NCBI GenBank assembly: GCA_002373975.1
Contig: DFKZ01000036.1
Coordinates: forward strand, 1-64,000
Length of the DNA stretch: 64,000 nt
Reading direction: 5' to 3'
Source of the DNA: Lachnospiraceae bacterium UBA3632
GTDB lineage: Bacteria > Bacillota > Clostridia > Lachnospirales > Lachnospiraceae
The notes beneath the pieces were generated by a model that worked only from the letters and a program-made list of their open reading frames with translations, searched no databases and had not been told where the DNA came from. Of this stretch, positions 7,692 through 16,677 are shown in pieces. The position numbers and the translations under genes were made by a program. Each line of letters begins with the position of its first letter. Positions within the stretch are counted from its first letter, which is position 1.

Positions 7692-8917
7692 ACCATCTCG
7701 GCAAACCTGTCTCCGCGGTCTTCAAAATTCTTGAAGTAACCATAGGAAGCTGCAGCGGGTGAGAGCACACATCCCTCTCCGGGGGCCGTGATCTCAGCCG
7801 CTTTTTTAACGGCCATTTCAAGATTGGTAACGTATACGGGGCACCTGTGTGCACCGCTGTTTCTGTGCTGGGGATATTTGTACAGAAATTCGTCGTGCAC
7901 TCTCTTTCCGGATTCATACATGCAGACATAATTAAACTCTTCATGCTCTGCCATAAAATCCACCAGGATATCGTAATCTATCCCTCTGTCCAGTCCGCCT
8001 ATAAGTATAGTCTTAACGCCGGGTATGCTCCTGAGGGCGCTGACGGCCGCCTCCGGGATGGTTGATATCGAATCATCATACCAGTCTATTCCGGCATAAT
8101 TTCCGATGGGCTGCAGCCTGTGGGGAAGCCCCTCGAAGCTTCCGAGCGCTGCGGTGATCGCCTCATCGTCACAGCCGTAGACCTCTTTTGCTATATGTCT
8201 TACAAATGTCGCGTTCAGCTGATTGTGTTCTCCAAATACCTTAAGAGGAATATCTCTGACTTCGTCCACAGTGACAACAGTGGTTTTTGCCTTTGTATTT
8301 ATTTCGGGTACATTTTCCCCTTTGTAGAAATAATCTCCCTCTTCCTGATATGTGGTGATATGGCTCTTAGCCTTGAAATAGGCATCCATCGAGTGATAAT
8401 AATCAAGGTGATCCTCATAGAGATTAAGAAATACCGCCACATGGGGAGAGACTTTGGTGTGCTTCATCTGATGGCATGAAAGCTCAAAAACTATGATGGT
8501 ATCATCTGTTATCTGCTCACAGTAATCCATGCAGGGAAGCCCGATATTTCCAAGCAGGATCACCGGTCTGTCGGTGCATTTTTCAAGCACGTGAGCCAGC
8601 ATTGATGAAGTGGTGCTCTTTCCCTTTGTTCCGGTTATTCCTATTATCCGGTCCCTGTACTGATTAAGAAAAAGCTCGGTCTGAGATGTGTATTTATTTT
8701 TCCTGAGGGGCTCATAATCCTGCATCACAATGCCGGGGCTTTTGATGATGATATCATACTCATCCTCGTCAAAATCGTGGATCTTTCCCTCAAATACATC
8801 CACAGACTTTGCTTCGCAGTAGTTCTTGATATAGTTCTCGGAGGCCTTGCCCTCACGGCCGTAGCCCCATATCAGTATTCTCTTATCCTTTACGGCATCT
8901 TTTATCGTTACGCTCAT
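7679..8917 (-). CDS. murD: UDP-N-acetylmuramoyl-L-alanine--glutamate ligase, MurD2 candidate
   Basis: Mur ligase that adds glutamate to UDP-MurNAc-L-Ala in the cytoplasm. The ATP loop GITGTKGKSTT is clear, followed by the central-domain segment VFELSCHQMKHT and the C-terminal domain motif LIGGLDRGIDYD. It is 412 aa, shorter than the roughly 450 aa typical of MurD. The gene directly downstream of a murL homologue (9-bp gap) suggests it is the MurD2 type, which uses L-Glu rather than D-Glu; MurL then epimerises the product. That assignment rests on gene context and family knowledge. An ordinary MurD remains possible. Confidence 0.87.
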   Translation of the reverse strand: MSVTIKDAVKDKRILIWGYGREGKASENYIKNYCEAKSVDVFEGKIHDFDEDEYDIIIKSPGIVMQDYEPLRKNKYTSQTELFLNQYRDRIIGITGTKGKSTTSSMLAHVLEKCTDRPVILLGNIGLPCMDYCEQITDDTIIVFELSCHQMKHTKVSPHVAVFLNLYEDHLDYYHSMDAYFKAKSHITTYQEEGDYFYKGENVPEINTKAKTTVVTVDEVRDIPLKVFGEHNQLNATFVRHIAKEVYGCDDEAITAALGSFEGLPHRLQPIGNYAGIDWYDDSISTIPEAAVSALRSIPGVKTILIGGLDRGIDYDILVDFMAEHEEFNYVCMYESGKRVHDEFLYKYPQHRNSGAHRCPVYVTNLEMAVKKAAEITAPGEGCVLSPAAASYGYFKNFEDRGDRFAEMVKNL

Positions 8918-8926
8918 AACTCTCTC

Positions 8927-10375
8927 TTATTCCCTGATTAAACGTTCTCTGTAAAATAACAGCTCTTCCGGAACCAGATTGTCTTCATTCCATTCGTGAA
9001 GCATGTCATTTATATCAAATGTAACCTGATCAAGCTGCGATCTGTATCTCTCGGTAAGAAGGCTCTTCCCGCCTTTATCGATGTAGTCTTTAAGGCATGC
9101 AAGCACCTCCCGTCTTGTTCCCACGCACTCAAAAGGCTTGTTCTCTTCTATTCCGCAGAGTTCTCTGAAATCGAGATCAAGGCTTTCCTTATCGAGAAGC
9201 TTTTCGCCGAATATTTTTATAAGATCTTCTTCCTCAATAAAGGGAGAAAGGATGATATAAACAAATAAACATTTAGGGCAATTACAGCACCATATACCCT
9301 GCTTGCTTCCCTTGTTGCAGCTTCTGAACACACTGTGGTATTTTTTTGCCTCCGAAAACAGAGCGGCTATCTGAAGCTCGGTAAGGGGCCTTAACAGGCT
9401 GAAGTAATGAATATCCGAGTCGGTAACAGTCTTAAAGTATTCGTTAAAATCTTTCTCGAATTCAAAAGATTTGGAATACTGATGATTGACAAACGAGTCC
9501 TTTACGGTGGACTCATTTGCGCTGTTCTCGTTGGAAAGGGTGATATTCTTTCTGCCGGTAAGATACGCCGATATCACAGCGGAGAAAGCGACCACTGCCG
9601 AGAAAGGAATATGTCCGTTCATAAATCCTTTCTCATTCATCTCGATTATCTTTTTATCGAGGATCCTTTTTGCCACATAATCACCGGATTTATAATCACA
9701 CACATCTATTACATTCCGTGTGGTCTCGTTGCCGTTAATGGTGTAGGTGATGATGGGCTCGCCCTTCAGTATCTCGAGGCTTACCACAGAGTCCTTTCCT
9801 CCGCCCACGGGGACAAGCGCACCTTCGTAAGATACATCATCGTGGAGCGGCATATCTTTTGCATGAGCCTCCCTGTTACTTTCCGATGCCGCATCTGCTT
9901 CTTTCAGGCAATTACCATTCAGGGACAATTCAAATCCAACCAGTTCCTCCGGCTCGATGTACTCTATCCCGTTGATGTAAAGGAACTCACCAAGTCCGTT
10001 GCGGTACAGCTTCTGCCACCAGCCTTGCTGCCACCCGGACAGGCTGCCGCACCCGATAACAACAGTCTTCGGGCAGGTTATCTTGTAATAGCTTATGGTC
10101 TCGACCATTCCGAGAGAAAAGATCATCCGGTCAAGTATCTCGTCATTCAGAAGATCTTCGATGCTTTCGGATTCAAGGATTTTAACATCTTCGGTACCAT
10201 TTTCGGTCGTAACCTTTAGCGGAAATTTCCACTTCGACACAAAGCTCTCAAGTCCCTCTGTTTCAAAATGGAACTTCACAACAAGGTGATCGTCCTCTAC
10301 TGTTTTTTCGTAGCTTTTATATATAAACTTTTTGTATTTTTCTCTTAATTCTCTAAACTGTTCGCCTGCCATCAT
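8927..10375 (-). CDS. murL: UDP-MurNAc-L-Ala-L-Glu epimerase, MurL family
   Basis: MurL, described in Xanthomonas, activates the terminal L-Glu of UDP-MurNAc-L-Ala-L-Glu with ATP and epimerises it to D-Glu. The sequence has a PP-loop-like ATP pyrophosphatase motif, PVGGGKDSVVS (GGGKDS at residues 191-196), and a conserved Cys cluster, CCNCPKC, near residue 400. The overall pattern matches MurL. The start ATG abuts the stop codon of the DUF4250 gene, and the murD-like gene follows after 9 bp, so translation is probably coupled. No glutamate racemase is in the window. Family assignment is fairly sure; the activity is inferred. Confidence 0.82.
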   Translation of the reverse strand: MMAGEQFRELREKYKKFIYKSYEKTVEDDHLVVKFHFETEGLESFVSKWKFPLKVTTENGTEDVKILESESIEDLLNDEILDRMIFSLGMVETISYYKITCPKTVVIGCGSLSGWQQGWWQKLYRNGLGEFLYINGIEYIEPEELVGFELSLNGNCLKEADAASESNREAHAKDMPLHDDVSYEGALVPVGGGKDSVVSLEILKGEPIITYTINGNETTRNVIDVCDYKSGDYVAKRILDKKIIEMNEKGFMNGHIPFSAVVAFSAVISAYLTGRKNITLSNENSANESTVKDSFVNHQYSKSFEFEKDFNEYFKTVTDSDIHYFSLLRPLTELQIAALFSEAKKYHSVFRSCNKGSKQGIWCCNCPKCLFVYIILSPFIEEEDLIKIFGEKLLDKESLDLDFRELCGIEENKPFECVGTRREVLACLKDYIDKGGKSLLTERYRSQLDQVTFDINDMLHEWNEDNLVPEELLFYRERLIRE

Positions 10376-10555
10376 CTATTTTCCTTTGAACTGATTTGTG
10401 GCTTCGTCGTATCTGTACCCGGCCTTATCGAGTATGTCCGATATTTCGGACTTGCTTTCATCAAGATCGTCGCACAGCTCGTCAAGCGATCCGTATCTGT
10501 CGCGCAGTTTCATATTTATCATGCTTAATAGCATGCTGGGTTCTTTTGGAAGCAT
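10376..10555 (-). CDS. DUF4250-type small protein, 59 aa
   Basis: A short gene beginning MLPKEPSMLLSMINMKLRD and ending with the YRYDEATNQF type of tail. This matches my recollection of the DUF4250 family, common in Clostridia and of unknown function. AGGAAGG lies about 11 bases before the ATG. The stop codon TAG (10378-10376) directly touches the murL ATG, and the gene begins 24 bases after the stop of the second ABC gene, so it is part of the same operon. The protein is soluble, with an acidic helix in the middle. Function unknown. Confidence 0.85.
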   Translation of the reverse strand: MLPKEPSMLLSMINMKLRDRYGSLDELCDDLDESKSEISDILDKAGYRYDEATNQFKGK

Positions 10556-10579
10556 AGAATCTTTTTCCTTCCTTGGTCA

Positions 10580-12367
10580 TTATACCGCAAACTGACTGTT
10601 ATAGAGTTCTGCATAAAAGCCGCCCTTTGAAAGAAGCGATTCATGATCACCCTGCTCGACGATATTGCCGTCGCGCATTACCAGTATCACATCTGCTTCT
10701 TTTATGGTTGAAAGCCTGTGTGCCACGATAAAGCTGGTCCTTCCCTGCATCATCTTTGCAAATGCCTTTTGTATCCTTATCTCGGTTCTGGTATCTATGG
10801 AGCTTGTAGCCTCATCCAGTATCAGCATCGGGGGCAGACAGAGCATTACTCTGGTAATGCAAAGGAGCTGCTTCTGACCCTGGCTGAGCATACCTCCATC
10901 CTCTCCTATCACTGTGTCATAGCCGTTTGGCAGTCTCTTTATGAAGCTGTGAGAATGTGCAGCCTTTGCCGCAGCGATGATCTCCTCATCCGTGGCATCA
11001 GGCTTGCCCATGCAGATATTTTCCCTGATCGTTCCGGCTTTGAGCCAGGTATCCTGAAGCACCATTCCGTAGCTGCCCCTCAAGCTGTCCCTGGTAACAT
11101 TTCTGATATCCAGTCCCTCTACACTTATGGACCCTTCATCCACATCATAGAATCTCATAAGCAGATTGATTATGGTTGTCTTTCCGCATCCTGTGGGGCC
11201 TACGATCGCCACTCTCTGTCCGGGCTTAACATCCAGGCTGAAGTCCCTGATGAGAGGCTTATCTTCAACGTATCTGAATTCAACATTCTTAAGGCTCACA
11301 TTACCCTTAACATCGCTTATTACAGCGGCATTTTCCGCTTCGGGTGTGCGGGGCTTTGCCTCGATAAACTCAAATATCCTGGATGCGCATACTACGGCAT
11401 TCTGAAGCTCCGTTACCACGCCCGATATCTCATTAAACGGCTTTGTGTACTGGTTTGCGTAGGTGAGGAAGCATGTGAGTTCTCCCACTGTCAACGTGGT
11501 AAAAATATTCGCATTCTCCAAAGCGAACCCTCTTATTACAAAGAATCCTCCCACAACCGCAACTCCCGCATACACAAGGGAATTGACAAATCTTGTGCTG
11601 GGATTGACCAGGGATGAGTAAAATACTGCTTTCAGTGAGCTGTCGTGGAGCCTTCCGTTTATCTCATTAAACCTGTCCTTAACGGCTTCCTCTTTGGCAA
11701 ATATCTTGACTATCTTCTGGTTTCCGATCATCTCATCGATAAGAGCCGTCTGCTCGGCACGTATCTTTGACTGGCTCTGGAAATAGTCATGTGTGTGAGT
11801 GGCTATAAACTTAGCCACAAAGAACGACAACGGCGTGATGAATATGACCACGATCGATACAAATGGGCTGGTACGCAACATAAACACAAGTGTTCCAAGG
11901 ATGGTCATCACTCCGGTGAAAAACTTGGTAAATCCCATGAGCAGTCCGTCCGCAAAGGTATCGACATCCGCAACGATCCTGCTCACAATATCTCCGGTGG
12001 GCTGCTTATCGAGGTACGAAAGAGGCAGATCATGAAGATGTCTCATAGCATCATTTCTGATATCCTCAACCACATGATAGGTGATATGGTTATTGATCGT
12101 ATTCATCACCCACTGGGATACTGCGGTAAGCACTATCACGATCCCCATTCTGATGAGTATCCTGTACAGCTCATCAAAATCCACACCGCCTTTTCCGTAC
12201 AGGAAAAGATCCACTGCACGCCCGATAAGCACGGGGATATACAGAGTCCCAACCACTATAGCCGCAGCAAGTATCAGGGATATAACAAGTAGCGGAATAT
12301 AGTGCCTGATGTAATTCAATATCTTCCCTATTGTTTTTTTGTTGATGTCTTGTTTTTTAGATTTCAA
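10580..12367 (-). CDS. ABC exporter half-transporter with consensus catalytic site
   Basis: A 595-aa type-IV ABC exporter subunit: six membrane helices in about residues 15-330, then a nucleotide-binding domain. Walker A is GPTGCGKTT, Walker B LILDEATSSID with the catalytic Glu, and the H-loop is VAHRLST. The signature is LSQGQ rather than LSGGQ. Together with the degenerate partner encoded 5 bp upstream it fits asymmetric heterodimeric exporters (BmrCD, TM287/288, LmrCD types), where one ATP site is weak. Substrate (drug, lipid or peptide) cannot be told. It is followed by the DUF4250-murL-murD genes, so a cell-envelope role is conceivable but only inferred. Confidence 0.9.
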   Translation of the reverse strand: MKSKKQDINKKTIGKILNYIRHYIPLLVISLILAAAIVVGTLYIPVLIGRAVDLFLYGKGGVDFDELYRILIRMGIVIVLTAVSQWVMNTINNHITYHVVEDIRNDAMRHLHDLPLSYLDKQPTGDIVSRIVADVDTFADGLLMGFTKFFTGVMTILGTLVFMLRTSPFVSIVVIFITPLSFFVAKFIATHTHDYFQSQSKIRAEQTALIDEMIGNQKIVKIFAKEEAVKDRFNEINGRLHDSSLKAVFYSSLVNPSTRFVNSLVYAGVAVVGGFFVIRGFALENANIFTTLTVGELTCFLTYANQYTKPFNEISGVVTELQNAVVCASRIFEFIEAKPRTPEAENAAVISDVKGNVSLKNVEFRYVEDKPLIRDFSLDVKPGQRVAIVGPTGCGKTTIINLLMRFYDVDEGSISVEGLDIRNVTRDSLRGSYGMVLQDTWLKAGTIRENICMGKPDATDEEIIAAAKAAHSHSFIKRLPNGYDTVIGEDGGMLSQGQKQLLCITRVMLCLPPMLILDEATSSIDTRTEIRIQKAFAKMMQGRTSFIVAHRLSTIKEADVILVMRDGNIVEQGDHESLLSKGGFYAELYNSQFAV

Positions 12368-12372
12368 AGTAA

Positions 12373-14139
12373 TTATGTCTCCACTTGAGTGTTATATATC
12401 TCTCTATAGATTTCGCATGTCTTAAGCAGCTCTTCGTTTGTTCCTACTCCAACAACAGCTCCGTCATCAAGCACGATTATCTTATCGGCATTTCTGATGG
12501 ATGAAGCACGCTGCGACACGATAAATACCGTGGTGTCACTGATGGAGGCGATCGCCTTCCTGAGAGCTGCATCGGTTGCGTAATCAAGTGCGGATGCGGA
12601 ATCGTCAAGTATAAGTATCTCCGGATTCTTAACAAGAGCCCTTGCAATGGTAAGGCGCTGTTTCTGACCGCCCGAAAAGTTCCTTCCGTTCTGCTCCACA
12701 ACAGCATCCAGTCCGTTTTCTTTCCCTTTAACGATCTCGGTGGCCTGAGCCATATCCAGGGCTTTCCAGAGTTCTTCGTCAGTGGCGTTTTCATTTCCCC
12801 ACAGAAGATTGCTTCTGATGGTTCCCTTAAAAAGCACTGCCTTTTGGGGAACAACTCCCACTTTGTTCAAAAGCTCTGTGCTTTCATATTCATCTGCATT
12901 TTTTCCTTCTATACGCACGCTTCCGGAAGTGGCTTTATAAAAGCCGGGGATCATGTTTACCAGAGATGTCTTACCTGATCCTGTTCCTCCGATGATACCT
13001 ATTGTCTCGCCTTTTTTGACCGAGAAGCTTATATCCGTCAGAGTTTCGTCTCCGGCACCCGCGTATTTCAGGGAAGCATGGTCAAAGACAATGTACTCAC
13101 CACCGGGAGCAGACTCATTGCACGGTTTTTCAAAGCTGTTTTCTGCCTGACTTTCAGCTTTATTGTCTGCGTCGTCTTTTTCCCGGGCATCTGCAGCGTT
13201 CCTTGTTTTGAGCACTGCTTCTACTCTGTCTCCGCAGGCGATAGCCTTTGTGATCAGCACGATAAGGTCCGCAAACTTTATCAGCTCAACAAGTATCTGG
13301 CTCATATAGTTAACGATGGCCACCACCTGGCCCTGCGTCAGATCTCCGATATTAACTCTCACTCCGCCGATATATATGAGCGCTATGAGTGCGCCGTTTA
13401 CGATCACGTAGGTGAGTGGATTGGACAGAGCCGAGAACCTGGCAACGTGTGTCTGTGCCTTGGTGAGCACTCTGTTGTCAAACTCAAAATCCTTTAATTC
13501 TTTTTTCTCCAGACGGAATGCCCTTATGACTCTCACACCTGTAAGGTTTTCTCTGGTGTGGCCGAGCACCTTGTCCAGATTTCCCTGTACTCTTTTATAG
13601 AGCGGCATGGTAAGGAGCATTATTCCGTACACAACAACAGCCAAAAGCGGAATGGTCACCACAAACACAAGAGCCGCCTTTACATCTATTGTAAAAGCCA
13701 TGATCATGGCTCCGAAGACTACGATGGGTGACCTCAGAAACAGCCTCAAAACCATATTTACACCGTTTTGAAGCTGATTGATATCACTGGTCATCCTGGT
13801 GATCAGCGTTGATGTTCCTATTTTGTCTATACTGGTGAAATCCAGAGTCTGAATGTGTGAAAATACGGCTTCACGAAGCTCCGTTGAAAAGCCTACCGCA
13901 GCTTTCGCCGCAAAGAACTGAGCCGTTATGGCCGCCACCATTCCGATAAGTGCCAGGCCTACCAATACAAGCCCCATTTTTATTATCATGGGATGGTCTT
14001 TTCCCGGTATTGCCACATCTATGATCCTTGAGATAACAAGGGGCACAAACAGCTCAAAAGAAGCCTCGAGCAGCTTAAAAAGCGGCGCGAGGACAGATTC
14101 TTTTTTATAGTTTTTTAAAAATTTAAGTAATGATTTCAT
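12373..14139 (-). CDS. ABC exporter half-transporter with degenerate catalytic site
   Basis: A 588-aa partner of the adjacent exporter subunit, with an N-terminal membrane domain (about residues 15-320) and a C-terminal ATPase domain. Walker A is GGTGSGKTS and the signature NFSGGQKQR is good. The Walker B end is LILDDSASALD, with Asp instead of the catalytic Glu, and the switch His is replaced by Gln (VSQRAS). These are the known marks of the non-hydrolysing site in heterodimeric exporters. An acidic, low-complexity linker (about residues 315-345) precedes the ATPase domain. No clear Shine-Dalgarno precedes the ATG. Encoded 5 bp before its partner. Confidence 0.9.
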   Translation of the reverse strand: MKSLLKFLKNYKKESVLAPLFKLLEASFELFVPLVISRIIDVAIPGKDHPMIIKMGLVLVGLALIGMVAAITAQFFAAKAAVGFSTELREAVFSHIQTLDFTSIDKIGTSTLITRMTSDINQLQNGVNMVLRLFLRSPIVVFGAMIMAFTIDVKAALVFVVTIPLLAVVVYGIMLLTMPLYKRVQGNLDKVLGHTRENLTGVRVIRAFRLEKKELKDFEFDNRVLTKAQTHVARFSALSNPLTYVIVNGALIALIYIGGVRVNIGDLTQGQVVAIVNYMSQILVELIKFADLIVLITKAIACGDRVEAVLKTRNAADAREKDDADNKAESQAENSFEKPCNESAPGGEYIVFDHASLKYAGAGDETLTDISFSVKKGETIGIIGGTGSGKTSLVNMIPGFYKATSGSVRIEGKNADEYESTELLNKVGVVPQKAVLFKGTIRSNLLWGNENATDEELWKALDMAQATEIVKGKENGLDAVVEQNGRNFSGGQKQRLTIARALVKNPEILILDDSASALDYATDAALRKAIASISDTTVFIVSQRASSIRNADKIIVLDDGAVVGVGTNEELLKTCEIYREIYNTQVET

Positions 14140-14196
14140 TTGTATAATCAGTATTATGCAATTCAGTGAGTATTATTAAATCCGCAAATATAAAGT

Positions 14197-14883
14197 CTAA
14201 CTTACGCACACAGTGAGAAAACAGTCGTAAACTTTTTCTTCGATCCATGTGTATTTTGAATTCTCACTGCTGTCAAGCTCGAGCATATTCCGGGAAAAGT
14301 AAGGTCTTACACCCTCTCCGGTGCACTTTCCGAGGGCTTCTTTTCTCGACCACAGCTTGTAGAAAAGCTCCCTTGTTTCGTCCTCCGAAACGGCTTTGCT
14401 CTCTTCCCCGGAGAAGAATCTCCCGGCCATGCTCTTTTCACGCTGCGAGCGCATGTTCTGTATGTCGGCCCCCACCTCTCTGTCGGAAACGGCGAGGATC
14501 ACCAGCCCTCCTGCATGGGATAAGTTAAAAAACGGCAGCCTCTCATCCATAAAATAAGGCTTTCCCATCTCTCCGTAACGGTATGCATAATCCGTTACTT
14601 CGGCCTTTTCCGGAAGCAGGTCTTTAAGGCTGATCACGGTAACAGGGCCTTCCCCGGTTTTTCTGCAGGAGCCTGTATTATACTCCCGCATAGCGTGCTG
14701 TATAAGAAGCCCCGCACCTATCGTGGCAGCTCTCCCCTTGGGATTATTCTTCATCCTCAGGGCAAGCTGCTTTCTGCGGGAATCGATACGGGAAAGATAC
14801 ATTTCTTCATCTTCCGGAGAGGGTGCGGTCAGCTCCGGAAGATCAGTTTTTAAAACATATACCTTTAAGAAAAACGAGGGCAC
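14197..14883 (-). CDS. 4'-phosphopantetheinyl transferase, Sfp type
   Basis: Transfers phosphopantetheine from CoA to a serine of carrier proteins (ACP or NRPS/PKS carriers). The family motifs are present: FFNLSHAGG, the magnesium-binding GADIQ, and LWSRKEALGKCTGEG (the WxxKEA motif). The 228-aa length fits Sfp-type enzymes. It starts with GTG three bases after the aspS stop, so it is co-transcribed with aspS. No carrier protein or synthetase gene is in the window, so the target is unknown; it may serve fatty-acid ACP. Confidence 0.87.
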   Translation of the reverse strand: MPSFFLKVYVLKTDLPELTAPSPEDEEMYLSRIDSRRKQLALRMKNNPKGRAATIGAGLLIQHAMREYNTGSCRKTGEGPVTVISLKDLLPEKAEVTDYAYRYGEMGKPYFMDERLPFFNLSHAGGLVILAVSDREVGADIQNMRSQREKSMAGRFFSGEESKAVSEDETRELFYKLWSRKEALGKCTGEGVRPYFSRNMLELDSSENSKYTWIEEKVYDCFLTVCVS

Positions 14884-14886
14884 TTT

Positions 14887-16677
14887 TTAATCTTCCTTCT
14901 TTTCTTCCTCAGGCATCACAACTGCGATGTGAACGTCATCAAGCTGTTTCTGACTAACCGCAGAGGGCGAATCCATCATGACATCCTGCGCATTCTTGTT
15001 CATGGGGAAGGTTATAACCTCACGGATAGACTCCTCTCCGGTAAGGAGCATGATCATTCTGTCCACTCCGGGGGCGGCTCCTGCATGAGGCGGTGCACCG
15101 TAGGTAAATGCATTGTACATTGCGGGGAACTTGGCCTTAACCTCAGCTTCGCCGAGACGTACAAGTTCAAATGCCTTAACCATAATCTCCGGGTCGTGGT
15201 TTCTTACAGCGCCCGATGCAGACTCATATCCGTTTATTACAAGGTCATACTGATTTGCCATTATATCAAGAGGATCCATCTCTCCTCTTTCGGCTTTTTC
15301 CAATGTTTCAAGGCCTCCTACGGGCATTGAGAAAGGATTGTGGCAGAATTCCAGCTCTCCCGATTCCTCGCCTATCTCGTACATAGGGAAGTCCACTATC
15401 CAGCAGAACTGATACTGCTCTTTGTCCATGTGCTCGGGACAGAGCGCGCCGAGCCTTGTTCTGAGCACGCCTGCTGTCTTTAAGCTCTCAGCCTTTGTGC
15501 CTGCCGCGATTCCCACAAAGCATCCCTTGGTAAGGCCCAGCTTTGATATCACTTCGTCTTTTATGGGCTGTACGAACTTGGAAATGCCTCCGACGATCTC
15601 TCCGTTTTCGTCCACTCTGAACCAGTAGGTCTTTCTGGCGGTCTGTACCTCAACATCGGCAACAAGCTGGTCTATCTGCTTTCTGGTGGCATTAAACCCG
15701 GTTACGACAACCGCCTCTATATCCGCGCCCTTGAAGGGATCAAACTCTACTCCTCCGAGAACATCCGTAACATTTGTAAGCTCCAGATCTATTCTGAGAT
15801 CGGGCTTGTCTGTTCCGTACTTTTCCATCGACTCTCTGAAAGGGATCCTCTTGAACGGAGCCGGTGTGATCCTGTCATAGATACCGTACTTTTCGAATAC
15901 AGGGACAAGTACCTTTTCCAGCACTCCGAGTACGTCATCCTGGGTGGCAAAAGCCATCTCCATATCCATCTGGTAGAATTCGCCGGGTGTACGGTCTCCT
16001 CTGGCATCCTCATCTCTGAAGCAGGGTGCTATCTGGAAGTATCTGTCAAAGCCCGAAGTCATTAGCAGTTGCTTGAACTGCTGGGGTGCCTGGGGAAGTG
16101 CATAGAACTTTCCGGGGTGCTTTCTTGCGGGCACAAGGAAGTCTCTCGCTCCCTCGGGGCTTGATGCGGTAAGTATGGGAGTGGTGATCTCGAGGAATCC
16201 TTCCTCGGTCATGGCCTTTCTGAGCTCTGCCACCACATTGCATCTGAGCACGATATTCTTCTTGACATCGGGATTTCTGAGGTCAAGATAACGATATTTA
16301 AGCCTTGTATTCTCGTCCGCTTCCTTTGACCTGTTTATTTCGAAGGGAAGCTCTGCATGTATGCACTTTCCGAGAACTGTGACCTTCTCGGGAACAACCT
16401 CGATATCCCCCGTAGCGATCTTGGGGTTTTTGTTGGAGCGCTCCCTTACGGTTCCCTCCACGCATACCGTCGACTCTGTATTGAGCTCTAAGAATGCGTT
16501 CATCATCTCCTCTGTCTCGGGAACGATCTGCGTGGTCCCATAGAAATCCCGCAGGATCACAAATCCAAGGTTCTTGCTGACTCTTCTGATATTTTCATAC
16601 CATCCGACCAATGTTACTTTCTTTCCTGTGTCCGATAATCTTAATTCATTGCAGTTGTGGGTTCTTGACTGTGTCAT
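14887..16677 (-). CDS. aspS: Aspartyl-tRNA synthetase
   Basis: Class II synthetase charging tRNA-Asp (or both tRNA-Asp and tRNA-Asn if nondiscriminating). The order is an N-terminal OB fold that binds the anticodon (about residues 1-105), the catalytic core with motif 2 around FRDEDARGDRTPGEF, a bacterial GAD-type insertion, and motif 3 as GAAPGVDRMIMLL. The length of 596 aa is typical of bacterial AspRS. The ATG overlaps the hisS stop in ATGA, so translation is coupled. No T-box leader is seen. Confidence 0.96.
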   Translation of the reverse strand: MTQSRTHNCNELRLSDTGKKVTLVGWYENIRRVSKNLGFVILRDFYGTTQIVPETEEMMNAFLELNTESTVCVEGTVRERSNKNPKIATGDIEVVPEKVTVLGKCIHAELPFEINRSKEADENTRLKYRYLDLRNPDVKKNIVLRCNVVAELRKAMTEEGFLEITTPILTASSPEGARDFLVPARKHPGKFYALPQAPQQFKQLLMTSGFDRYFQIAPCFRDEDARGDRTPGEFYQMDMEMAFATQDDVLGVLEKVLVPVFEKYGIYDRITPAPFKRIPFRESMEKYGTDKPDLRIDLELTNVTDVLGGVEFDPFKGADIEAVVVTGFNATRKQIDQLVADVEVQTARKTYWFRVDENGEIVGGISKFVQPIKDEVISKLGLTKGCFVGIAAGTKAESLKTAGVLRTRLGALCPEHMDKEQYQFCWIVDFPMYEIGEESGELEFCHNPFSMPVGGLETLEKAERGEMDPLDIMANQYDLVINGYESASGAVRNHDPEIMVKAFELVRLGEAEVKAKFPAMYNAFTYGAPPHAGAAPGVDRMIMLLTGEESIREVITFPMNKNAQDVMMDSPSAVSQKQLDDVHIAVVMPEEEKKED

